From: Liquorilactobacillus mali KCTC 3596 = DSM 20444 | GTDB lineage: Bacteria > Bacillota > Bacilli > Lactobacillales > Lactobacillaceae | Direction: 5' to 3' | Length of the DNA stretch: 41,103 bases | Assembly (NCBI RefSeq): GCF_000260415.1 | Contig: NZ_BACP01000008.1 | Location: 1-41,103, forward strand | Part shown: one piece after another, positions 10,154 through 18,454 of the stretch | Numbering within the stretch: the stretch's first letter is position 1 | Layout of the letters: every line of letters begins with the position of its first letter | The notes under the pieces: model-generated | What the model saw: the letters and a program-made list of their open reading frames with translations, nothing else | Told to the model about the DNA's origin: nothing | Databases searched by the model: none | Position numbers and translations under genes: made by a program

Positions 10154-11419
10154 ATGAAGGACAAAATTACAAAGTTTTTTAATAAAGTTTCACCTGGATT
10201 GAATAAACTCGGAAATAATATTTATTTACAGACGATCATGGGAGCAATGATGACGCTTCTTGGTCCAATAATTCTGGGATCATTTGCAGTTTTGGGAGCA
10301 GTTTATGCTGCAAAATATAATTTGACAGCTATTGCTAATTTATTAGGGGTTGTCAATACTTTAACAATTGGTTCCATGGCCCTTTATTTGGCATTCTTAA
10401 TGGCTAAATTTTTAGCCAACAGTATGTTGAACGATGATGATGGGACTGCAGCAGGAATTATATCATTAATGAGTTTCTTGATTATGACACCGCTTGGAAA
10501 AATAGTGTCAAAATCCGGATCCGTTGAAGCTATTCCAACAACTTGGTTATCATCTCAGGGTGTTTTCTCAGCTATTATTATTGGATTGTTAGTTGGTCGC
10601 GGATATGTATATATTAAAAGACATGGGTGGACAATAAAAATGCCAGAAGGTGTTCCACCAATGGTTTCTCAAGCATTCGCAAGCCTTATTCCTTCAATTG
10701 TGATTGGAGTAATAGCAGCAATTATTTCATTCATATTTACATTGACAAGTTGGAATAGTTTCCATCAGATGATTTTTAATCTTATTCAAACACCACTCAG
10801 CAATATTGGTGGATCTGTCTGGGCTATGATAGCTGTGACGTTGTTAATGCAAATATTATGGTTTTTTGGAATACATGGGACAAATGTCATCTTACCGCTA
10901 GTTACTCCCATTTGGTTATCGCTTGATATGCAGAATCTTGCCGCTTTTAAAGCGGGAAAAGAAGTTCCAAACATGTTTGGACTTGCATTCTTCAATGTTG
11001 TTACTTGGGGTGGAACAGCATTAGGGCTTGTATTGCTGATGTTATTTGTTTCTAAGAGTAAAAGATATAAAGAAATGGGACGATTAGCAATAATTCCCTC
11101 ACTTTTTGGAATAACTGAACCTGTCATCTTTGGAACACCTCTAGTTTTGAATTTTGATTTTCTGGTTCCTTTTGTAACTAATAATACGATTGCCATAATT
11201 ATAGCGATGATTAGTACAAAACTAGGTATAGTAGCTCCTTTTTCGGGGGCACAGGCTGTATTCGGATTACCGCTGGGGCTGCATGCTCTTGTTGGTGGAC
11301 ATATTTCAATTGTTTTCTTACAGCTATTTATTCAATTGGTACTATCGCCATTACTATGGTTCCCTTGGTTCAAGAGAGCAGATAGAAAGGCATTTATTGA
11401 AGAAAACCAAACAAAATAA
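10154..11419 (+). CDS. PTS permease EIIC, lactose/cellobiose family
   Basis: The 421-residue membrane protein is the sugar-translocating IIC subunit of the Lac/Chb class. It has about ten hydrophobic segments, the conserved WFFGIHGTNV loop (about residue 236), and GITEPVIFGTPLVLN (about 318-332), which forms the substrate/phospho-transfer region. No IIA or IIB domain is fused and none is encoded nearby, so it must borrow these from elsewhere. ATG at 10154 is favoured over 10145 because the AAAGGA site (10139-10144) would otherwise touch the start. It is followed 43 bp later by the GH3 gene, probably in one operon. Likely substrates are beta-glucosides such as cellobiose or gentiobiose. Confidence 0.94.
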   Translation: MKDKITKFFNKVSPGLNKLGNNIYLQTIMGAMMTLLGPIILGSFAVLGAVYAAKYNLTAIANLLGVVNTLTIGSMALYLAFLMAKFLANSMLNDDDGTAAGIISLMSFLIMTPLGKIVSKSGSVEAIPTTWLSSQGVFSAIIIGLLVGRGYVYIKRHGWTIKMPEGVPPMVSQAFASLIPSIVIGVIAAIISFIFTLTSWNSFHQMIFNLIQTPLSNIGGSVWAMIAVTLLMQILWFFGIHGTNVILPLVTPIWLSLDMQNLAAFKAGKEVPNMFGLAFFNVVTWGGTALGLVLLMLFVSKSKRYKEMGRLAIIPSLFGITEPVIFGTPLVLNFDFLVPFVTNNTIAIIIAMISTKLGIVAPFSGAQAVFGLPLGLHALVGGHISIVFLQLFIQLVLSPLLWFPWFKRADRKAFIEENQTK

Positions 11420-11462
11420 TACTAATTAAATGTAACTATGTACAATGGAGGCAGGTAATCGT

Positions 11463-13685
11463 ATGAAGGAAAACGAATTGAGAAGTTTATTGAATGATTT
11501 GTCCTTAGAAGAGAAGATAGGACAACTGGTACAATTATCAGGTGAATTTTTTAAAGCAGATGATATTTCGATCGGGCCTCAACAAAAGTTAGGTATTACC
11601 CAACGAATTGTTGATTTGACGGGTTCTATTCTAAACGTTGCTGGGGCAAAAGTCACAATGGATATTCAGAAAAGACAGATGGAAAAGCAACCGCATCATA
11701 TTCCAGTGCTGTTCATGTCAGACGTAATATATGGATACAAAACAATTTATCCTATTCCATTAGGTTTGGGTGCTACATGGAACCCAGAATTAATAAAGAA
11801 AGCTTTTAATACCGCTGCGAATGAAGCCGCAGCGGCAGGAAATCATGTTACTTTTGCACCAATGGTAGATGTAGCACACGATGCTCGTTGGGGCAGAGTG
11901 TTGGAGTCACCTGGCGAAGATCCATTCCTCAATGCTTCCTTTGCTAAAAATATGGTTGAGGGTTTGCAGGAGGATCTAGTAACTGGAGAAGGGCAGATTG
12001 CCTGTGTAAAACACTTTGCGGCCTATGGTGCCGTTGAGGCAGGAAGGGAATATAATACTGTTGATATGTCGCAAAGTAACCTATTTCAGAATTATCTACC
12101 ACCTTATAAGGCGGCTCTAGATGCTGGAGCAAAAATAGTTATGACGGCATTAAACTCATTAAATGGAGTTCCAGTAACCGCAAATAAAGAAATACTAGTG
12201 GATTTGTTAAGAAAAAAATGGGGCTTTGATGGAGTAGTTATCTCAGATTATGCATCAATATATGAACTAATAAAACATGGTTTTGCGAGTGATGAGTTGG
12301 ATGCTAGCCAAAAAGCATTTGCGGCGACTGTTGATATTGATATGAAGTCTTCTTGTTATGCTAATAATTTAGAGCCATTGCTAAAAAGTGGGAGAATAAG
12401 TGAAGAAAAAATCAATAAAGCGACATGGAGAGTTCTCAGTATAAAAAATGAACTTGGTTTGTTTGAAGATCCCTTTAGGGGGATTAGTGTTGAGAAGGAA
12501 AAGAAGAGAATTCTCTCTAGGGGTGAACGACTATTAGCTAGGAGGGTTTCTGAAGAGTCAATTGTTATGCTAAAAAACAAAGATAATATTTTGCCATTGA
12601 ATAGTTCTCTGAAAATAGCATTGATTGGGCCATATAGTGATAGTCAAGAGTTGCTGGGAATGTGGGCCGTTCATGGAAATTCGAAGGATACTGTTAGCAT
12701 AAAACAAGGATTTGAACAATATGTTGAAAAAGAAAATCTACTTGTCGCAAAAGGTACTGATCTTATCGATGACAGTAAAATATTACGTGAAATGAATTTT
12801 CTAAGCGAAGAACAAATAGAGAAGATTGTTTCTTCAGAAAGTGTCAGAAAGAGCAATGAGAAGAAAGCTATAGATGTAGCAACAAAATCTGATATTGTAG
12901 TGATGGTTTTAGGTGAGCATACTTTAGAATCAGGTGAAGCGGGATCAAAAACCAATTTACATTTATCTAAGAATCAAAGGCTGTTGCTAAAAAAAATTAG
13001 CAAGCTTGGTAAAAAAATTGTTTTGGTAGTAATTAGTGGGAGACCGCTCGTACTCACAGATGTTGAACCTGAAGTAGATGCAATATTAGAAGCATGGTTT
13101 CCTGGTACGGAAGGGGGGAACGCAATTGCTAATATAGTTTTTGGTAAAGCTAATCCATCTGGAAGATTGTCAATGAGCTTTCCTTATGATGAAGGGCAAG
13201 AACCACTATACTACAATCAGTTAGTTACGGGCAGACCAATAAATAAATCACAACATGTTGGAAGATATGTTTCAAAGTATATTGATAATCCCAATGCGCC
13301 TCTTTATCCCTTTGGATATGGACTTTCATATAGTCAAATTGAATATGGTGAAATAGTCCTAGAAAAAAATAAAATTAAGTTAGGAGAAGATTTGAGAGTA
13401 CAAATTGAGCTTTTCAACAATAGTGCTTATGATTCTTTGGAAACTGTTCAAGTTTACTTGAATGATAAGGTTGCAAGTGTAGTCCAGCCAGAAAAAAAAT
13501 TAATTGATTTTAAGAAAGTTCATGTTAATGCGAAGTCAAGGGTAACTGTTGATTTTACAATTAAACCAAATAGTTTATCGTTTTTTAATAATAATGGAGA
13601 AAGGTTAATAGAGAAGGGAGCATTTACACTGCTTGTTGGCCGTAATTCAGTCGATTTAGCAGAAAAGAATTTTGAAGTTTTCTAG
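11463..13685 (+). CDS. GH3 beta-glucosidase (BglX-like, cytosolic)
   Basis: The 740-residue family 3 glycosidase has the (beta/alpha)8 domain (about 1-330) with KHFAAYGA and the nucleophile Asp262 in VVISDY. Next come the alpha/beta sandwich (about 360-600) with the acid/base segment LGEHTLESGEAGSK, and a C-terminal FnIII-like domain (about 645-735). Tyr replaces the commoner Trp after the nucleophile Asp. There is no signal peptide, so it acts inside the cell on unphosphorylated beta-glucosides or oligosaccharides. ATG at 11463 is supported by GGAGG (11447-11451); the upstream ATG at 11445 overlaps that site. It is probably cotranscribed with EIIC. A PTS-linked, phosphate-tolerant GH3 is conceivable, though unusual. 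Confidence 0.95.
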   Translation: MKENELRSLLNDLSLEEKIGQLVQLSGEFFKADDISIGPQQKLGITQRIVDLTGSILNVAGAKVTMDIQKRQMEKQPHHIPVLFMSDVIYGYKTIYPIPLGLGATWNPELIKKAFNTAANEAAAAGNHVTFAPMVDVAHDARWGRVLESPGEDPFLNASFAKNMVEGLQEDLVTGEGQIACVKHFAAYGAVEAGREYNTVDMSQSNLFQNYLPPYKAALDAGAKIVMTALNSLNGVPVTANKEILVDLLRKKWGFDGVVISDYASIYELIKHGFASDELDASQKAFAATVDIDMKSSCYANNLEPLLKSGRISEEKINKATWRVLSIKNELGLFEDPFRGISVEKEKKRILSRGERLLARRVSEESIVMLKNKDNILPLNSSLKIALIGPYSDSQELLGMWAVHGNSKDTVSIKQGFEQYVEKENLLVAKGTDLIDDSKILREMNFLSEEQIEKIVSSESVRKSNEKKAIDVATKSDIVVMVLGEHTLESGEAGSKTNLHLSKNQRLLLKKISKLGKKIVLVVISGRPLVLTDVEPEVDAILEAWFPGTEGGNAIANIVFGKANPSGRLSMSFPYDEGQEPLYYNQLVTGRPINKSQHVGRYVSKYIDNPNAPLYPFGYGLSYSQIEYGEIVLEKNKIKLGEDLRVQIELFNNSAYDSLETVQVYLNDKVASVVQPEKKLIDFKKVHVNAKSRVTVDFTIKPNSLSFFNNNGERLIEKGAFTLLVGRNSVDLAEKNFEVF

Positions 13686-13793
13686 GTAACATAATTCTTT
13701 GTGGTGAGTAATAATTTCTAAATTTTTGTCATAGTTATTCATAATTTACATTTTGAGCAGAGTATTCTTATATCAAGCACTTTCTGTAAGTCT

Positions 13794-13822
13794 TTGTCTT
13801 TATATCCTTAATATAGTATAAT
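13794..13822 (+). promoter_or_regulatory. Sigma-A promoter of the DeoR gene
   Basis: TTGTCT (13794-13799) and a perfect TATAAT (13817-13822) are separated by 17 bp. They sit about 43 bp before the start codon. Confidence 0.6.
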
Positions 13823-13864
13823 TAATTTTAGATTTTTAAAAGTTGATAGATTTGAGGAATATTG

Positions 13865-14626
13865 ATGAGTCAAGAAAAAAGAATTGAATTAATTAAGAGA
13901 TTACTGGATGAGAAGCAGGAACTAACCACAAAGGACATAATGGCTGAATTTGGTGTATCGCAAGATACCGCACGACGTGACATAGTGCTTTTGTCTGAAC
14001 GAGGCGAAGTAAAGCGGACGCATGGTGGAATTTTACCACTTGATTTTGGAAATAAAGTACCTAACTTTCAAAGCCGTCTTTCAAGATTTACCGAGCAAAA
14101 GACCAAGATTGCATTAGAAGCATTGAATTACTTTCATGCACATCGTGTTTATTTTGTTGATGCATCTACAATTTTGTTGAAAACATGTCAGAATTTGAAT
14201 TTACCGATGACAATCATTACACATTCATTAGATAATTGTATGGCGCTTGCCGAGGAAGGCAAGGTCAATGTTAAAGTTCTGAGCGGAACTTTAGACCACC
14301 AAAACCGTTTCTTCCATTCAAGTGCAGCAATTACTGAATTAGAGAATGTTGCGTTGGATACAGCTTTTATTGCTGCATCTGGGATTGATGAACATGGTAT
14401 CTACTTACTTAATCAAGAAGACGCAGAAATTGTCGGAAAGGCTGTTGAGCGAGCACGCAAGGTCATCTTAGTGGCGGAACATCAGAAATTCATCAATAAT
14501 TCTTACTATCGGATCTGCTCTCCAGATAAGATTTCAATGTTTATTACTGATCGTGAATTGACTGTCGCAGAACGTGCAATCTTCCCTGAGTCGACAAGAA
14601 TACAGCTTGCTGGTGAGGTTGATTAG
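13865..14626 (+). CDS. DeoR/GlpR-family transcriptional regulator
   Basis: The 253-residue repressor has the DeoR-type winged HTH at the N-terminus (TTKDIMAEFGVSQDTARRDI followed by LSERGEVKRTHGG, the family signature). A DeoRC sensor domain related to ribose-5-phosphate isomerase follows, with DASTILL, THSLDN and ASGIDEHGIY. Such proteins respond to phosphorylated sugars. ATG at 13865 fits the GAGGA site at 13854. No target is adjacent. The tagatose-bisphosphate aldolase gene 3.8 kb downstream is a conceivable one, since LacR-type DeoR proteins control tagatose pathways, but that is only an inference. A 6-bp hairpin (TCCTGT/ACAGGA, 14643-14668) without a T-run follows. Confidence 0.94.
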   Translation: MSQEKRIELIKRLLDEKQELTTKDIMAEFGVSQDTARRDIVLLSERGEVKRTHGGILPLDFGNKVPNFQSRLSRFTEQKTKIALEALNYFHAHRVYFVDASTILLKTCQNLNLPMTIITHSLDNCMALAEEGKVNVKVLSGTLDHQNRFFHSSAAITELENVALDTAFIAASGIDEHGIYLLNQEDAEIVGKAVERARKVILVAEHQKFINNSYYRICSPDKISMFITDRELTVAERAIFPESTRIQLAGEVD

Positions 14627-14815
14627 GGTGGCATTAAACGTATCCTGTGCAATAGCTTAGATACAGGACTTGCAAAAATTATGAAAATATAATAGTATTT
14701 TAATTATATAGTTAGTATATTTTTAATTCTACTAGCTGAGTAACACTTTGTTTTGCAGAATAATAGTTTTTGTAACTTGTTTCAAGTAGCTAGTGTTTGC
14801 AGGAGGTTGATTATA

Positions 14816-15145
14816 GTGGATATCAGTTTAGGCGATGAATTATTTGATAAGATTTCAAACGGTACTAAGACGGTTGAAGTTTTTCTCAATGACGAGCAAA
14901 TGAAGCATTTTGGTGTAGGTGACACACTTGCCATCCATCGAAAAAGCGACAACGAAGATGTGATATTGACGAGTGCATGGAGCATTAAGAAATGCCGAAC
15001 AATGACAGAACTCTACCAACGGTACGCTCCAGAAGCAGTAGGAATGGCGCCCAATGAACTATCTGGGATATATGATTCCGATACCGTAAAAAAGCAAGGA
15101 TTACTGGCAGTTAAGATGAAAGTTTTAAGGCCAAATTATGAATAG
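14816..15145 (+). CDS. ASCH/PUA-like domain protein
   Basis: This small 109-residue protein has the ASCH-type opening: a helix ending in the 'ISNGTKTVEVFLND' hairpin (about residues 11-24), then a glycine-centred GVGDTLAIHRKSD strand pair. Domains of this kind fold like PUA and are linked to RNA or modified-nucleotide binding. GTG at 14816 is chosen because an excellent AGGAGG (14801-14806) sits 9 bp upstream. The frame is open further back to a TTG at 14753, which lacks a ribosome site. It ends before a terminator. The substrate is unknown. Confidence 0.8.
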   Translation: MDISLGDELFDKISNGTKTVEVFLNDEQMKHFGVGDTLAIHRKSDNEDVILTSAWSIKKCRTMTELYQRYAPEAVGMAPNELSGIYDSDTVKKQGLLAVKMKVLRPNYE

Positions 15146-15176
15146 ATAAGAATGAATTTGAATAAGTATGAATATG

Positions 15177-15206
15177 AACGTTTCGCTTTTAGCGATGCGT
15201 TTTTTT
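15177..15206 (+). terminator. Rho-independent terminator after the ASCH gene
   Basis: The arms AACGT and GCGTT enclose an inner TCGC/GCGA hairpin. They are followed by a seven-T run. Confidence 0.65.
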
Positions 15207-15246
15207 ATTTATTATTTAGGTACCTCTAAAAATGAAAGCTTTATGA

Positions 15247-15600
15247 CAAATTTGGTCTGGCAAGTACAACCGCTACTATTATTATAATGCATGTAGATTA
15301 CCTTATAATTTAGCACAGAGTAAAGATACCAAAAGTAAGAAAGTTTTAAATAAAATGATGAAGTTCTTTATAACGAAAGAGTATATTGCTGGTGGATATA
15401 CACTTAGTGGTCGACAACTGTCAAATTATCAGTCCGCTAGCTTTGGTGCACCTATCTTCTATGCTGCCAAGGATTCACAGAAGTATAACAAATTAATTCA
15501 AATGGAAAAATATATTTTTATGCAAAAACTCGAAGCAGATAATTATTATCAGTCTGCATTAATAACTTTAGCCAGCGAGAAGTTCTTAAAAAATCAATGA
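15247..15600 (+). pseudogene. Decayed C-terminal fragment of a GH8 glycosidase
   Basis: From 15253 an open frame reads WSGKYNRYYYYNACRLPYNL and continues without interruption through the ATG at 15355 to a stop at 15600. The YYYNACRLPYNL segment, the later GGYTLSGRQLSNYQSASFGA and the closing YYQSALITLAS are characteristic of the last third of family 8 endoglucanase/licheninase proteins. An in-frame TGA at 15244 and the terminator of the previous gene lie immediately upstream. The catalytic N-terminal two-thirds, including the signal peptide, are therefore absent. No ribosome site precedes the Met codons at 15355. I regard it as a relic of a secreted beta-glucanase, not a functional small protein. 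Confidence 0.7.
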
Positions 15601-15620
15601 TTTGAATTCTTAAAATGAAA

Positions 15621-15660
15621 AAGTCTGTATTCTAAGATATCTTGGGATGCAGGCTTTTTT
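15621..15660 (+). terminator. Rho-independent terminator
   Basis: AAGTCTG pairs with CAGGCTT (one G-U), followed by a T-run. It is probably the surviving terminator of the GH8 remnant. Confidence 0.65.
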
Positions 15661-15798
15661 GAAATTATTTAATCTGGGAAATGTCAGATTCCAACCTTAA
15701 AAATATGTAATCTATGCGCAAAACAACAAAATATCCTATCATCTCATTATTTTTATTTCATACTGATGCATCTTGATTTGCTTGAAGATAGGTATTAG

Positions 15799-16374
15799 TT
15801 ACCAAAAGGTGCTATATAGTTTAGTGAAGATATTTGTCATTTCTAGGCAAGATTCTTTTGTTCCATTTGCAATCCAAAGTGTAAAGACATTAAAAAGAGC
15901 TCCAGATTGAAGATATACCTGATATTTTTCAGGCTTTGTTGCGGCATGACTATATTTCAGCATCAAGTCATTTAATTGTTTTAGAATTTGATGACTAAGA
16001 CCTGCATTAATGAGAGTTGCATACAATGTACGATGATTGAAAACTATTTCAAACAGATTAAAGATAAATTGCTTAGGATTATTAGTTTTACCTGAAACCG
16101 GATCAACATAGGGTTTCAGCCCTGAGTTGACTTCTTCTATAAAGTTATCGATTAAATCATTCAAGATTTCATCTTTGGAATTGTAGTTATTGTAATATGC
16201 AGTCCGAGAGACACCAGCTAATTTAACAATTGAACTGATCGTTATTTTTTCAAAATCTTGTTTTCTTAATAATTCAACTAGCGCTGTAGCAATGGCTTCG
16301 CGTGTCAATCGATTGACTTCAGAATTTGATTTATTTTTCATTTTTATTTGAATCTCTGAGAACAAGTTGGACAT
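15799..16374 (-). CDS. TetR-family transcriptional regulator
   Basis: This 191-residue regulator has the TetR HTH near the N-terminus (FEKITISSIVKLAGVSRTAYYNNYNSKDEIL, about residues 42-72), followed by an all-helical ligand/dimer domain of the short kind with a TetR_C-like end. I chose the ATG at 16374 because AAAGGAG lies upstream at the right spacing; the longer frame from 16398 has no such site. It is divergent from the membrane hydrolase gene, and the 100-bp region between them holds an ATTACA/TGTAAT inverted repeat. It probably represses itself and that gene. Confidence 0.92.
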   Translation of the reverse strand: MSNLFSEIQIKMKNKSNSEVNRLTREAIATALVELLRKQDFEKITISSIVKLAGVSRTAYYNNYNSKDEILNDLIDNFIEEVNSGLKPYVDPVSGKTNNPKQFIFNLFEIVFNHRTLYATLINAGLSHQILKQLNDLMLKYSHAATKPEKYQVYLQSGALFNVFTLWIANGTKESCLEMTNIFTKLYSTFW

Positions 16375-16470
16375 TACAAAATCTCCTTTTTTGTACAAGT
16401 TAGGGTATAACTAGCTTTTTTTAATTGTTGCAGTTTTTCCAATACTTTATACTACAAGTTAACATATGAT

Positions 16471-16484
16471 ATTACATTTGTAAT
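16471..16484. promoter_or_regulatory. Candidate TetR operator
   Basis: ATTACATTTGTAAT is a perfect inverted repeat of 6-bp arms with a 2-bp centre. It sits in the divergent region between the TetR gene and the M28-like gene, 26 bp ahead of the latter's start. A second feature of the same region is a repeated ACAAGTTA (about 16396 and 16454). Confidence 0.4.
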
Positions 16485-16509
16485 GTCTAAAGATATTGGG
16501 GGAGAATTT

Positions 16510-18327
16510 ATGAACTTGTTTATTAGTTTAATATTATTAGTATTATCTGGCATGACTTGCTTACTCACGGGTTATCCCATTGCAACAGCTGCTATTTCGC
16601 TGTTTGCAAGCTTAATGTTGTGCACGTATATAATGGTGTCAAAGAAAACAAGAAAAAGATTGGTAATATCACTATTTTTAATTTCCGCATTGTTAGATTT
16701 AATTTATATTGTTACTTCTTGGGTACCAACTGTTTGGGTACAAGTCATTTTGTATCTCATCATGAGCCTGTACTTTATTTTAAAGATGAAAATAGCATCT
16801 TCTGTGGGTAAATATGTCACAAGGGGATTATTAATATTATTAGTTTGTCTGATTAGTGGATTATTATTTATTGATATTTCTAGCAATTCAATTGCTATCA
16901 CCTTGAATAGCAGCGATAAACTGCCTACTGTACGAATAAAAAAACAAAAATTAGAAAATCAGAAATCATTGCTGGCCGATATGAATACCATGAATAGTTT
17001 TGGTAGTCGCTTGACAGGTTCTACGGGACAAAACCAGTTTATTGACTGGCTTGAAAAACAAGCCAGAAAAATGAATTTGGCTGTTCACGAAAATAAGTAT
17101 AGTTTTTTAAATTGGACAGAAAAAGATAGTTCACTTTATGTTAATAAACAAAAAATCTCAATATCATCTGTGTATCCTTATTCGGGAAAAACAGGTAGTA
17201 AAGGAATCAGCAAAGAATTAGTTTACACAGACAATAATAATCTTGATAGAGCTAAAGGAAAAATAGCCGTTATACAAGTGGATAATACAAAAACGATACC
17301 TAAGCAGTTAATCATGAATCAACAGAGTTCTTTTCCTAAGGGCACACATATTACTTCCAACGATGGAGATATTACTTTATCGGCTGCTCTAAGAGCCACT
17401 AATCTAAAAAAAGCGAGAAAAGCGGGCGTAAAAGGGGTTATTTTAGTTTGGAAAGGTGCATCTGATTCAAAAGTAAAGGAACAATATCAACCTTTTACAA
17501 CTGATTATGCTGGTGTTCCGGCACTTTGGGTGAATGAAAGCGAAGGTAAAAAGGTAATTAAGGCTGCAAAGGCACATCAAAAGGGGAAAATTACATTAAT
17601 AGCGACACGTAAAAGGGTAAAAACAAAATCATTTTATGTTACTATACCGGGAAAAAATAAAAAGGAATCCATTATTATTAATACGCATACCGACGGTGTC
17701 AATGCAATTGAAGAAAACGGGGCAATCGCATTGCTTGCAATGATGCGCTATCTAAAAGATCAAAAACCTAATAAAACACTTGTTTTTGCATTTGTAACGG
17801 GCCATTTTCGCTTACCTGTTTTTAAAGGGACCTCACAAGCAACTTCGACCTGGCTTAAAGATAACCCTCAGGTTTGGGATGGCAAGGGGAAACACCTCAA
17901 AGCTGTGGCTGCAATAACCGCAGAACATCTGGGTAGTATGGAGTGGAAAGACAATAAAAATGGAAAGTTCAGCCCAACTGGGAAAATACAAACTGAATAT
18001 ACTTATGTGGGCAATCAAACAATGAACGAAATATGGATGAAAGCAGTAAAAAATAGAAAATTAACTAGAACTGTTACATTAAGAGGACATAATGGTTTTG
18101 AATTCGGTGAAAGTCAGCCGCTTTTTAATGAAAAAATACCAGTGATTGGATTGATTCCCATGCCAGACTACTTAACTACAAGCAGCAAGAATTTGGAAAT
18201 GGATAAGTTTAGCGTTAATTTGATGCATCAACAAATTAGTTCTTTATTAAAAGCAACACTAACTATTGATCAATTAAGTTCAAAGCAGTTAAAGGGGCAA
18301 AGCTACTCGTATTTTATCGGCAGATAA
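16510..18327 (+). CDS. Membrane-anchored M28-like peptidase/hydrolase with PA domain
   Basis: The 605-residue protein starts with about five transmembrane segments (residues 1-135). It then has an M28-type helical start (FGSRLTGSTGQNQFIDWLE), a PA-domain-like insertion (about 205-370, with AGVPALWVNES), and the catalytic core. The core keeps H393-x-D395 (NTHTDG), but the usual DN and EE ligand motifs are replaced by E401-E402-N403, VTGH432F and AE472-H473. A possible last ligand is H527. The domain should lie outside the membrane. GGGGGAG precedes ATG at 16510. It is divergent from a TetR gene. Which bond it cleaves is unknown; the altered ligands mean aminopeptidase activity should not be assumed. 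Confidence 0.85.
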   Translation: MNLFISLILLVLSGMTCLLTGYPIATAAISLFASLMLCTYIMVSKKTRKRLVISLFLISALLDLIYIVTSWVPTVWVQVILYLIMSLYFILKMKIASSVGKYVTRGLLILLVCLISGLLFIDISSNSIAITLNSSDKLPTVRIKKQKLENQKSLLADMNTMNSFGSRLTGSTGQNQFIDWLEKQARKMNLAVHENKYSFLNWTEKDSSLYVNKQKISISSVYPYSGKTGSKGISKELVYTDNNNLDRAKGKIAVIQVDNTKTIPKQLIMNQQSSFPKGTHITSNDGDITLSAALRATNLKKARKAGVKGVILVWKGASDSKVKEQYQPFTTDYAGVPALWVNESEGKKVIKAAKAHQKGKITLIATRKRVKTKSFYVTIPGKNKKESIIINTHTDGVNAIEENGAIALLAMMRYLKDQKPNKTLVFAFVTGHFRLPVFKGTSQATSTWLKDNPQVWDGKGKHLKAVAAITAEHLGSMEWKDNKNGKFSPTGKIQTEYTYVGNQTMNEIWMKAVKNRKLTRTVTLRGHNGFEFGESQPLFNEKIPVIGLIPMPDYLTTSSKNLEMDKFSVNLMHQQISSLLKATLTIDQLSSKQLKGQSYSYFIGR

Positions 18328-18380
18328 TCTCTTTATAGAAGCTTATCCTTGAATGCAGTATCAAAGAACTGATAGCCCAC

Positions 18381-18409
18381 TTTACAATAGATAAACAAAA
18401 GCGTACCAT
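18381..18409 (+). promoter_or_regulatory. Candidate promoter of lacD
   Basis: TTTACA (18381-18386) and TACCAT (18404-18409) are separated by 17 bp and sit about 46 bp before the start codon. A CACTTT/AAAGTG inverted pair (18379-18418) encloses it. Confidence 0.35.
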
Positions 18410-18454
18410 TCAAAGTGTAATTATTACTGTTTAATTGAAAGGGAGGAATCATTA

